From contig JAGWAU010000041.1 in NCBI GenBank assembly GCA_021296255.1, positions 1 through 36,279 of the forward strand: DNA of 36,279 nt. Direction: 5' to 3'. Under the pieces are notes generated by a model. It was not told where the DNA came from and did no database searches. It worked only from the letters and a program-made list of their open reading frames with translations. The translations under genes were made by a program, and so were the position numbers. This stretch comes from Alphaproteobacteria bacterium (lineage in GTDB: Bacteria > Pseudomonadota > Alphaproteobacteria > UBA2966). Positions 24,899 through 32,922 of the stretch are shown piece after piece (the stretch's first letter is position 1; every line of letters begins with the position of its first letter).

Positions 24899-25786
24899 CT
24901 AGCCGCGAAAGCGCGGCTCGACGAGGCCGCCGACCCCGACATCGAGCGCGAACAGGGCGCCGGAGGCCGGCTGGCGGGCCAGCTCCTCCTCGCTCATATG
25001 GTAGCGGCTGGTCGCCACGTAGAGCGTATCCAGGCCGGCGCCGCCGAAGGTGACCGCGGTCGGCCGGCAGGTCGGCAGCTCGATCAGCCGGTCGACCGTG
25101 CCGTCGCGGTCGTAGCGGACGACGTAGCCGGTGGTGCGCTCGGTGCTCATGTCGAACTCGGCGTTCCACAGGCAGCCCTCGGTGTCGATCATCGAGCCGT
25201 CGGGGATGCCGTGGCGCTCGGCGCGCGCAAAGTGGCGGCGATTGGCGATGGTGCCGGCGGCGGCGTCGAAATCGCACACGTAGAACGCCCTCTCCATGCT
25301 GTCGCAGTAGTACATCAGGGTGCTGTCGGGGCTCCACATCAGGCTGTTGGACAGCTTGATGCCGCGCGCGACCTCCGTCACCGAGCCGTCGGGGTCGTAG
25401 CGGTGCAGACGTCCGGTCGGCTTATCCATGCCCCAATTGGCGCTGCCGATCCACAGCCGCCCCTGGCGGTCGCAGCGGCCGTCGTTGAGGAAATTGGCGT
25501 CGGAGTCCGGCTCGGGCCGGCACAGGAGCTCGAACGCCCCGCTGAGCGGATCGTAGTTGGCGAGGTGCGTGCGGGTCGCGACGATGAAGCCGCCGCCTTC
25601 GCGCATGGCGAAGGCGCTGAACAGCTCCGGTGTCTCCCAGGTCGTGACCTCGCCGTCGCCGGGGCGGTAGCGGTGCATGCGCGGCGTCAGCAGGTCGATC
25701 CAGTAGAGCGCCTGCTCGGCCTCGTCCCAGGTCGGGATCTCGCCGATCTGATCGCCGGTATCGGCGACGATTTCATAGCCTGCCAT
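24899..25786 (-). CDS. SMP-30/gluconolactonase-family lactonase
   Basis: A 295-residue six-bladed beta-propeller. The metal ligands of the family are recognisable: E16 (GEIPTWDE), the Asn in FLNDGRCDRQGRLWIGS, the Asn in KLSNSLMWSPD and the Asp in GIPDGSMIDTEGCLW. It probably hydrolyses a sugar or other lactone, with a divalent metal. The ATG at 25786 is chosen because AAGGA lies upstream and the conserved N-terminus starts there; the longer frame to 25813 adds nine residues. It heads the short unit with the second Rieske oxygenase and is divergent from the LolA-like gene across 167 bases. Confidence 0.9.
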   Translation of the reverse strand: MAGYEIVADTGDQIGEIPTWDEAEQALYWIDLLTPRMHRYRPGDGEVTTWETPELFSAFAMREGGGFIVATRTHLANYDPLSGAFELLCRPEPDSDANFLNDGRCDRQGRLWIGSANWGMDKPTGRLHRYDPDGSVTEVARGIKLSNSLMWSPDSTLMYYCDSMERAFYVCDFDAAAGTIANRRHFARAERHGIPDGSMIDTEGCLWNAEFDMSTERTTGYVVRYDRDGTVDRLIELPTCRPTAVTFGGAGLDTLYVATSRYHMSEEELARQPASGALFALDVGVGGLVEPRFRG

Positions 25787-25953
25787 GGCCGTCGTCCTTG
25801 ACGAACGCTCCACACGCCGATCCTACCATGCCGCGAGGGTTTGGCGATCTAACCATCGGCGCTCCCCCTGAACGCGGTCCCGCCCGAGCGGGACTTCACC
25901 CTCTCCGGGGAATGAAGATACAATGCGTCATGTCCATCGTAGGAGCCGGGCGG

Positions 25954-26826
25954 ATGTTTCCCGATCGCGCAACCGCCGGAAAGGGGGGTATCGGCCGAGG
26001 CGGAGCCAAGTGTATCCCATGCAACCGCGGTGTTTCGTTCCGTATCCTGATTCTCGCGTCCGCGTGCTTCTTCGTGCCGTGCGCACCTGCGGTTGCTCAG
26101 GATGTAACGCCGGAGGAAAAGGGACTGAGAATTGCGCGCGAAGCAAGTACCCGAAACGAAGGCTACGAGGATTTCACCGCCGGAATGAAGATGGTGCTGC
26201 GCGACCGGCATGGCCGGGAGAGCGTCCGTCAGATGCGCTTCAAGGTGCTGGAGGTGCCCGGGGATGGCGACAAGAGCCTGTTCGTGTTCGATCGGCCCCG
26301 GGACGTGCGGGGAACCGCGCTCCTGACCCACTCCTACATCAACGCCCAGGACGACCAGTGGTTGTATCTGCCGGCTCTGAAAAGGGTGAAGCGAATCAAC
26401 GCCGCGAAGCGATCCGGAGCATTCATGGGAAGCGAGTTTTCGTACGAAGACATGAGCTCACCGGAAGTGGAGGAATACACCTACAGGTATCTCCGCGACG
26501 AGCCCTGCGACGAACTCACCTGTACGGTGACCGAGCAATTTCCCTTGGATAAGAAATCCGGCTACAGCCGCAAGGTCGTTTGGCAAGATTCGGTCGAGCT
26601 TCGAACCTGGAAGATGGAGCTTTACGATCGAAAGGGCTCGCACCTGAAGACGCTCACCTTTGCAAACTATAGGCGATACCTGGATCGGTACTGGCGGGCA
26701 GGAGAACAGAAGATGGTGAATCACCTGACCGGTGCGAGCACCCTGCTTGAATGGACCGATTTTCGCTTCCGAACCAATCTCGACAAGAGCGAATTCACCC
26801 ATACGGCGCTTCGACGCGTGCGCTGA
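25954..26826 (+). CDS. LolA-like outer membrane lipoprotein-sorting protein
   Basis: A 290-residue secreted protein. A long basic N-terminal region is followed by a signal-peptide core (FRILILASACFFVPCAPAVA), with cleavage likely before Q49. The mature part has the LolA-like half-barrel family pattern: MKMVLRDRHGRE, DKSLFVFDRPRDVRGTALLTHSYI, DQWLYLPALKRVKRI, FMGSEFSYEDMS, and RTWKMELYDRKGSHLKTLTF. This family typically accompanies RND/MMPL exporters and an outer-membrane partner, passing a hydrophobic cargo through the periplasm. The ATG at 25954 has AGGAG upstream at good spacing; ATG codons at 25912 and 25930 are worse. Its stop overlaps the start of the next gene by one base (TGATG). No RND transporter is in the window. 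Confidence 0.85.
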   Translation: MFPDRATAGKGGIGRGGAKCIPCNRGVSFRILILASACFFVPCAPAVAQDVTPEEKGLRIAREASTRNEGYEDFTAGMKMVLRDRHGRESVRQMRFKVLEVPGDGDKSLFVFDRPRDVRGTALLTHSYINAQDDQWLYLPALKRVKRINAAKRSGAFMGSEFSYEDMSSPEVEEYTYRYLRDEPCDELTCTVTEQFPLDKKSGYSRKVVWQDSVELRTWKMELYDRKGSHLKTLTFANYRRYLDRYWRAGEQKMVNHLTGASTLLEWTDFRFRTNLDKSEFTHTALRRVR

Positions 26827-28019
26827 TGCGCTTTGCCGGCGCGATGGCGGCCCTCGTGCTCATGGCCGCCGCGGGTGCCGAGGCGCAGCCTCTCGAATTG
26901 ACGGGCGACCTGAAGCTGCAGGGGCGATGGTATCCGCAATCGTCGGCTTTCCCCCAACAGCGCTCGGGCACCGCTGGGCTGGTCGTCGAGCCGACACTGT
27001 ACTGGGAGGCCACGCCGGCGACCAGCTTCACCCTCACGCCGTTCTATCGATACGACAGCGCCGATTCGAGGCGCACGCAGGCGGATCTGCGCGAGGCCTA
27101 TCTCTTGACCCATGGAAACTGGGGCGAGAATTCCTGGGAGCTTCGGCTGGGATTCGACCGCGTTTTCTGGGGCGTGGCCGAGCTGCACAACCTCGTGGAT
27201 GTTGTCAACCAGGCGGACATCGTCGGGCACCCGCGCGATCGTCCCAAACTGGGTCAGCCCATGGCCCACCTGACGGTCTCCGGGGACTGGGGCATCGCCG
27301 AGTCGTTCCTGCTGCCCTATCACCGCGCGCGCACCTTTCCCGGGCGTACCGGGCGCCATCGGTCGAACCGTCCGATCGACGAGGACGCCCTGTATGAGAG
27401 CGGTTCCGAAGAGCGCCATGTGGATCTCGCATTTCGCTACGGCAATGCCGTGCGCTCGCTCGATTTCGGCCTGAGCGCCTTCATCGGAACAAGCCGCGAA
27501 CCCTCGTTTCTTGCCGACCATCGAGCCGGGCCGTCGCCGGCGGTCGACGCGGCCCTGATCCCGTACTACGAGCAGATCCGGCAATTCGGGGTCGATGCGC
27601 AGCTCACGACCGACCCCTGGCTCTACAAGATGGAGATCATTCACCGCGGCGGAGCGCGCAATCTCCTGGGCCAGGAGGACGATTACAACGCTTTCAACTT
27701 CGGCCTGGAACGCACTTTCTACGCGCTGTTCGATTCCGCGGTAGACCTGACTTTCCTCGCCGAGTGGCACTACGACGACCGCGGACGCCGTGCGACGACC
27801 GTATGGGCGAACGACCTGTTCGTCATGGGCGTGCTTGCGCTCAACGATGTCCAGAGCACGGAGCTCGTTGCAGGCATCCTGGGCGACCTGCGCCACGAGT
27901 CCCGGTCATTGAACCTGGAACTGAAGCGCCGCCTGTCGGATCGTTGGTCGATGCGTCTGGAAGGAATCGTAAACTTGAGCGCCGACCGGCTGGACTCAGC
28001 TTCTTCGGCGCGGAGCTGA
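26826..28019 (+). CDS. Outer-membrane beta-barrel protein, probably frameshifted at its end
   Basis: A 397-residue protein with a signal peptide (MRFAGAMAALVLMAAAGAEA, cleavage before Q21) and alternating polar/aromatic strands such as SFTLTPFYRYDSAD, SWELRLGFDRVFWGV, DLTFLAEWHYDD and SLNLELKRRL. This is typical of an outer-membrane porin or channel. Translation is coupled to the LolA-like gene, so it is the likely outer-membrane partner of that protein. The C-terminus is odd: the frame ends SASSARS, but the next frame over the same bases reads SFFGAELKFGL before a TGA at 28031-28033, which looks like a proper last barrel strand. A one-base loss near 27998-28003 would explain this. No family name is assigned. 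Confidence 0.75.
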   Translation: MRFAGAMAALVLMAAAGAEAQPLELTGDLKLQGRWYPQSSAFPQQRSGTAGLVVEPTLYWEATPATSFTLTPFYRYDSADSRRTQADLREAYLLTHGNWGENSWELRLGFDRVFWGVAELHNLVDVVNQADIVGHPRDRPKLGQPMAHLTVSGDWGIAESFLLPYHRARTFPGRTGRHRSNRPIDEDALYESGSEERHVDLAFRYGNAVRSLDFGLSAFIGTSREPSFLADHRAGPSPAVDAALIPYYEQIRQFGVDAQLTTDPWLYKMEIIHRGGARNLLGQEDDYNAFNFGLERTFYALFDSAVDLTFLAEWHYDDRGRRATTVWANDLFVMGVLALNDVQSTELVAGILGDLRHESRSLNLELKRRLSDRWSMRLEGIVNLSADRLDSASSARS

Positions 28020-28082
28020 AGTTCGGCCTCTGATGGTGTCCCGAGAAGGGGTCGATCGACCGTCCATGCAGGGGCATGCAGC

Positions 28083-29357
28083 TTGATACAGCCAGGCGCC
28101 AAATTCCTGCGGAAGATCGCGGTTGTCGGGAGGGGAACCGCAGGGTCGCTCGCGGCCGCCAGCGTATCGCGTCTTCACCCCGACCCCGACCACGAGCTGC
28201 ACCACATCTACGATTCGCGCATCCCGGTCATCGGCGTGGGCGAAGGCAGTTGGCCGAGCCTGGTTCAGGAATTGCACCAGCTGACGAATCTGCGGCATGA
28301 AACCGTCCAGCAGCGCCTGAAGGGAACCCGCAAGTACGGCGTCACATTCGAGGGGTGGGGCCGGCGCCATCGGGACTTCACCCACTATTTCACACCGCAA
28401 CAAGTGTCCTACGCCTATCATCTTTCCGCAGACATGATGGAGGAATTGCTGCGCGAAAGTACGCGCGCGCACCGCATCGACGCGAGAGTTCTGAATATCG
28501 CGAGGGTGGAGGGCGGCGCCGAAGTCGAGTTCGAGGGCCTTGCACCGGAGCGCTACGACCTGGTCTTCGATGCCCGCGGGTTTCCAAGAGACCTCCATCC
28601 CGACCGGCACATCGATATCTCTTTCATCCCCACCAATACGGCTGTCATCCGCCGCTGTCCGGCAATCGTCGAAGCACGGAAGGATGGGCCGATCATGCAG
28701 CATACCTACACCCGTGCGGTTGCGCGGCCGCACGGGTGGATATTCATCATTCCGCTTACGGTGCACACGTCCTACGGGTACATCTTCAACGGCGATGTAT
28801 CCGCCTTGGCTGACGTCGAATCGGATTTCGACGCGTTCCTTGAAACCGATGGCGTATCGGAATTCGAGCAGCGCGCTGTCATTCGGTTTCCCAATTTTAT
28901 TCACCGTCGGATATACGATGGCGCGGTAGCCCGCATCGGCAACGCGGCGGCCTTCATCGAACCACTTGAAGCAACGGCGATCGTGTCCGCCCAGTTGCAG
29001 ATCGGGATGGTTCTCAACATACGTTTCAACCGTGCGATAGAGCATCTTGAGCGCGACGCGCCGGTGGTCAATAGATTTCTCATGAACAACATGCTGTGCT
29101 ACAGCCTGTTCGTCGGTTGGCACTATTCCTGTGGCTCCATTTACGACAGTAAGTTTTGGCGCCGCGCTCGCGACCGCGTTTGGCCGCAATTCCGCAAGGC
29201 GGCGGATCCCGAGGCGGTGGACTGTGCGGCGCTGAGCAGGTTCGACGACATGATCGAGCTTCTGCACCGGCCGGTCATCGACAAGGCGGACTGGGATCGG
29301 ATGTGCGGCGTCCCTCTAACCAGCTATGCCCAGATGTCCCAGGGCCTCGGCTGCTAG
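28083..29357 (+). CDS. Flavin-dependent tryptophan halogenase-family protein
   Basis: A 424-residue FAD-dependent enzyme of the tryptophan 7-halogenase (PF04820) family. The FAD motif is VVGRGTAGS (14-22), followed by GVGEGSWP (51-58), the catalytic-type Lys K84 in GTRKYGVTFEGW, and FIEPLEATAI (291-300), which keeps the key Glu. The family motif WxWxIP reads W-I-F-I-I-P (219-224), with Phe for the second Trp. It is shorter than the roughly 500-540 residues of free-tryptophan halogenases. It probably chlorinates an aromatic or carrier-bound/peptide substrate; a halogenase-like oxidase is the alternative. The start is TTG at 28083, with AGGGG upstream; no in-frame ATG exists between it and the upstream gene. 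It converges with the unknown 372-residue gene. Confidence 0.85.
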   Translation: MIQPGAKFLRKIAVVGRGTAGSLAAASVSRLHPDPDHELHHIYDSRIPVIGVGEGSWPSLVQELHQLTNLRHETVQQRLKGTRKYGVTFEGWGRRHRDFTHYFTPQQVSYAYHLSADMMEELLRESTRAHRIDARVLNIARVEGGAEVEFEGLAPERYDLVFDARGFPRDLHPDRHIDISFIPTNTAVIRRCPAIVEARKDGPIMQHTYTRAVARPHGWIFIIPLTVHTSYGYIFNGDVSALADVESDFDAFLETDGVSEFEQRAVIRFPNFIHRRIYDGAVARIGNAAAFIEPLEATAIVSAQLQIGMVLNIRFNRAIEHLERDAPVVNRFLMNNMLCYSLFVGWHYSCGSIYDSKFWRRARDRVWPQFRKAADPEAVDCAALSRFDDMIELLHRPVIDKADWDRMCGVPLTSYAQMSQGLGC

Positions 29358-29443
29358 CGGCGACCCCGGGGTGCGTGGACGGGACTCCTGCGATCGTCGC
29401 AAGGACACGGACGCGCGGCTGGTGCGTTCATTCGGGGTCGGTA

Positions 29444-30562
29444 TTAGAGCGAGACCGCTCCCGAAAGCACCATGAATACGTAGGCCTTGGCGTGTTGCAG
29501 CCGCTCGCCGGATATGACCAGCTTTATGTGGTGAATACCGCGCAGCAGCACGTAACGACCGGACTTTGCAAAAAGCGTCGTCGGCTTCGAAACCCATCCG
29601 GCAAGCGCCGCAAGCTTTTCCGGGACGACAATGTCTTCATGGCTCAGGGCCTTTAGGAACGGATCCCAATCGGTCAGGCCGTCAAGCCAATAGCGTGAAT
29701 CTTTCGTATATCTCTGCTTGACGATGAGCGTGAGGCCGAGCGTCGGACCGAGACTCTGCGCCCGCACGTCGATATTCACCCCGCTCCGGACAATATTTGC
29801 GCGTTCCTTGAAACGGGTAATCACGGAATCGACTGCGGAGATCGCACCCGGCCAGCCCACGTCTTCAAGATAGGAACATACTTGCCGTCGCGATTCGAAG
29901 CCCATGATCGCCAGGCGTATCGCGCGCGAGCGAGACGGGAACACACCGAACGAGTCCATGCGCGTATCCGCGGGCTGCGCCTTGTAGACGCGCTCGACGT
30001 TGTCCCTTTCGGCATCGCCCGTTTCCCCGCCGACGCTGGAAACGAGCGCATCGACCACCATGGCGACATCGCCCAGCTGACTGCCGGCGCCGACGATCGG
30101 GCGTTCGCCGGGCCGAAGGAACAGCGCCGGAAACGAGTCTTCGCCGTCGCGCGTCGAGCCGGTGTCGTATTCCAGCATCAGCTTGCGGCCGACGATCTCG
30201 CGCAGAGGCGAGCCCTCGGCATCCATCTGCCCGAGCAGCCGCGCGATCGCGGTCGCGGTCTCATCCGTCCTGTCGGTTCGCGCCCGGTCTTGGAAGAACG
30301 CCGCCGGTCTGGTTCCCCTCGCCAGGGAGACGCCGAAATCCGCCTTCGGACTGCGCTCATGCAGCGGTAGCTCGAAGCCGAACGGGAGGGCCCCCATCGT
30401 AATCGGAAGCTTCCCGGCGCATTCGAGTATGCGCGTCCATCCCGGATCTCCGATGAGAACCGGGGAGATCCTGTGGCGGAAATGACCGAGCAATTGACCC
30501 ATGGTGCCGCCCTCTTCTGCCAGGCGGTCCTGGGTAAGCGTGATCGCCTCGTCGATTTCCAT
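29444..30562 (-). CDS. Uncharacterised 372-residue protein downstream of the YcaO gene
   Basis: I do not recognise this family. It is soluble-looking, has no signal peptide or membrane helix, and shows mixed alpha/beta composition. Distinct segments are ITMGALPFGFELPLHE, FGVSLARGTRPAAFFQDRAR, LMLEYDTGSTRDGEDSFPALFLRP, DSFGVFPSRSRAIRLAIMGFES and SRYWLDGLTDWDPFL. There is no Cys-rich metal site and no SagB-type flavin motif, so I see no support for calling it the azoline dehydrogenase. The ATG at 30562 has GAGGAG upstream, and the gene lies 9 bases after the YcaO stop, so the two are clearly one operon. Its position suggests a role in the same modification pathway: substrate binding, scaffold or a novel tailoring enzyme. 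Confidence 0.75.
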   Translation of the reverse strand: MEIDEAITLTQDRLAEEGGTMGQLLGHFRHRISPVLIGDPGWTRILECAGKLPITMGALPFGFELPLHERSPKADFGVSLARGTRPAAFFQDRARTDRTDETATAIARLLGQMDAEGSPLREIVGRKLMLEYDTGSTRDGEDSFPALFLRPGERPIVGAGSQLGDVAMVVDALVSSVGGETGDAERDNVERVYKAQPADTRMDSFGVFPSRSRAIRLAIMGFESRRQVCSYLEDVGWPGAISAVDSVITRFKERANIVRSGVNIDVRAQSLGPTLGLTLIVKQRYTKDSRYWLDGLTDWDPFLKALSHEDIVVPEKLAALAGWVSKPTTLFAKSGRYVLLRGIHHIKLVISGERLQHAKAYVFMVLSGAVSL

Positions 30563-30571
30563 GTCGACTCC

Positions 30572-32890
30572 TCACGCGACGACGGGAGCGGGATTCAGGT
30601 CGGCTTCGCCGAGAGGGTGCTCGCGGGCGCCCGTGTCCACCGGCACGTCGTACAGGCGCCCGGGAGCGAATCTTGCCCAGAAATGGCGCATGCCCGGCAC
30701 GACCACCCGCGCAACGGGCATGCCGATGTCGGGCCGGGTCTGATCCAGCACCAGGAACTCCATCCCCCTGGCCTCGACCAGCGCGCGGCAATATTCCACA
30801 TCTTCGCGCGTGTCCGTCGATTCGATCGCCGGATACCGGGAAGCGTCGCGGAACGGCTGGTCCTGCGCCGGCGCCAGCCAGGAACAATCGGCAAGTCGGG
30901 CGGTCTTCCACCACCAAAGCGCCAGCGGATCGTCGATTACGGGCCGGCCGTCCGCTCTCCCAGGACGCGGCAGCCAGGTAAGGCACTGGTTCAGTTCGCA
31001 AATCGCCCGCAGGGCCGCCAGACGCGGGTCGGCATGGGCGCCGGCGCCGTAAACGATGTCCTCGGTCTGGGCGTCCGCTCTGCGCGACAGCGCGACGAAC
31101 GTGGGAATGCCGATATCGGAGGTAACGTCGAGCATCCACAGATCCCGTTCGTAGCGGGCGTAATAGTCCGAAGCCGATGCGAGATACTCGTCGTCGAAGC
31201 TGGACAGATGGACCGCCGGCACCCGCAGCCGGTTGTACCACCAGATGGCGAACGCATCGCGCTCGGCCAGTTCATAGAAGCCCTGCAGGATGGCTTCCTC
31301 CAGCGTGTTGCCCGCGGCGCAGCCGTTGGAGTCGGCGATCAGGTCAGCGGGGCCGCGCTCTTCGGCCGCCATGCCGTAGAGCATCGAGGTCGGCAGATAG
31401 CGATGCCTCCGCTGCGTAAGCGACCACACCGGTGTCCAGTCGATTTCGGCCTCGGGGTCGAGCCGCGGCGGCACGATGTTGTACGGGTGGCCCTTCGCGT
31501 TGATGCTCTTCGCATTGTCGAGCTGATTGTCGCTGAACAGCTGAGCATCGTTGGGATGGATTGCCTCTTCGCCGTCGCCGAACTCGATGAACCGCTTGCG
31601 GACACGGATCTCGTCTCCATGACGGGCGCCCGAATGGCGCTCGATCGCCTCGCAGAGGGCGCTGACCTTGGATTGCGCTCTCGTGCTGCCCTTGCCGGCG
31701 CTCTTGCTCCGCAGGCTGCGCCTGAGCGAACTCAAGCTCCGGCTTCTCGCGCCGAGATTGCCCCCGGCCCAGTAGACATGCAGCCACGAATCCGTCTCGT
31801 CGGTTGTGCGTGACAGCCAGGTCACGACGCCGCTGATCGGGCTCACCAGGTGGCGGTATTTCGCCAAGGTGATTTCCGGTGCCACGCTACGCGCGCCGCC
31901 GCTGTTGCGATGCGCCTTGGGACTCGCTTTCAGACATATCGGAACCGGCGGCCGATCCGGCCGACACAACGCCTCCTCTCCGCAGGCGGGGCATTGGGGC
32001 CGGCGCATGACACGATGCTTGGCACTTGCGAATGTGCCGGCATTCATCGTGATCGCGTGGTCCCCGATCGGGGCCGCCCGATCCAACACCAGCCATTTCA
32101 GGATCTCCGCGGCGATTAGCCCGCATAGGGCTTCCAGCACGGCGGGCTGGGCCGCGAACGGCTTGAACGCAGCCTCCTCCCCGGCAACGTTGCGCAGAAA
32201 ACTGTCGACCTCCCGATGGCCGCGCAGGCGGGCAGCGAGGCAGTCCCAGCACGGTCCTTGCTTGTCCGCGCGAAAGACGGGGCCGAACAACGCCTCCATG
32301 CCGCGCGGTCGCACCAGCGTCCAAGGCGCTCCCGCCTCGAGCTGGCGCCGGTTCGCTTCCGCAAGTTGCGCGTCGAGATAGTCGTCGCAGACGACAACGG
32401 TGAGCGTAGGGTCGGGGCCCCCCACACGGGCGCCGCCTTCTTCCAGATACCGGATCAACCGGCGGTCGTCACCATCGACCGCGATGCGCGCCTCCTCCAG
32501 GCGCTGCTCGACCCAGCATGGCGACGCGCCGAGCGACGACCAGTACGCCGCCTGGGATCGGTCCATGCCATGATCGGCCGAGACGACATAGCCCCTGGCG
32601 GCGAGCGAAACGATGGTCGCAAGAACATCGGCGGCGGCATGGGCGCCGTCGAGGGCCGCGACGATCTCGCCTTGCGGGTGCCGACCGTCGAGCAGCGGCA
32701 GCAGATCGCCATACAGCTTGCCGTGCAGCAGGGTATTGAACGACTCGGAGACCAACAGCGTCCGCCGATCGCCGATATCGTGGAATTGCAGGTGGGGGGC
32801 AAGCGCGGGAAGCTCGACGACGTCCCGATCCGCGGGAGTCGTCTTGATCAACAGCCCGCGCCGAGGTTTGGCGTCCGTCGGCGCTGGCAT
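30572..32890 (-). CDS. Fused leader-binding (Ocin-ThiF-like) and YcaO cyclodehydratase of TOMM type
   Basis: A 772-residue fusion. The N-terminal half is the TOMM cyclodehydratase/leader-binding module: a winged-helix RRE-like region (about 20-110), an E1-like region, and a structural zinc site C214-x2-C217 and C300-x2-C303. The C-terminal half is YcaO, with ATP/Mg motifs SKVSALCEAIERHSG (407-421) and DSNGCAAGNTLEEAI...ELAERDAF (520-548). The chain ends NPAPVVA, a reduced form of the Pro-rich tail. YcaO uses ATP to cyclise Cys/Ser/Thr of a peptide to azolines. The ATG at 32890 has GGAG 7-8 bases upstream; an alternative GTG at 32926 overlaps the upstream stop (GTGA) but lacks a ribosome site. 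No precursor peptide was found. Confidence 0.9.
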   Translation of the reverse strand: MPAPTDAKPRRGLLIKTTPADRDVVELPALAPHLQFHDIGDRRTLLVSESFNTLLHGKLYGDLLPLLDGRHPQGEIVAALDGAHAAADVLATIVSLAARGYVVSADHGMDRSQAAYWSSLGASPCWVEQRLEEARIAVDGDDRRLIRYLEEGGARVGGPDPTLTVVVCDDYLDAQLAEANRRQLEAGAPWTLVRPRGMEALFGPVFRADKQGPCWDCLAARLRGHREVDSFLRNVAGEEAAFKPFAAQPAVLEALCGLIAAEILKWLVLDRAAPIGDHAITMNAGTFASAKHRVMRRPQCPACGEEALCRPDRPPVPICLKASPKAHRNSGGARSVAPEITLAKYRHLVSPISGVVTWLSRTTDETDSWLHVYWAGGNLGARSRSLSSLRRSLRSKSAGKGSTRAQSKVSALCEAIERHSGARHGDEIRVRKRFIEFGDGEEAIHPNDAQLFSDNQLDNAKSINAKGHPYNIVPPRLDPEAEIDWTPVWSLTQRRHRYLPTSMLYGMAAEERGPADLIADSNGCAAGNTLEEAILQGFYELAERDAFAIWWYNRLRVPAVHLSSFDDEYLASASDYYARYERDLWMLDVTSDIGIPTFVALSRRADAQTEDIVYGAGAHADPRLAALRAICELNQCLTWLPRPGRADGRPVIDDPLALWWWKTARLADCSWLAPAQDQPFRDASRYPAIESTDTREDVEYCRALVEARGMEFLVLDQTRPDIGMPVARVVVPGMRHFWARFAPGRLYDVPVDTGAREHPLGEADLNPAPVVA

Positions 32891-32922
32891 CCGGAATCTC
32901 CGGACCGGAGCAGCCGGCACCT

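Noticed and set aside
25798..25826. TTGACG with a 17-base spacer as a promoter for the LolA-like gene
   Set aside because: The matching -10 (TCCTAC) is too poor to support a call.
29354..29431. 25-codon minus-strand ORF with two Cys between the halogenase and the 372-residue gene, as a YcaO precursor peptide
   Set aside because: It has no ribosome binding site, a Pro/Arg-rich composition without leader-core layout, and lies in the gap between converging gene ends.
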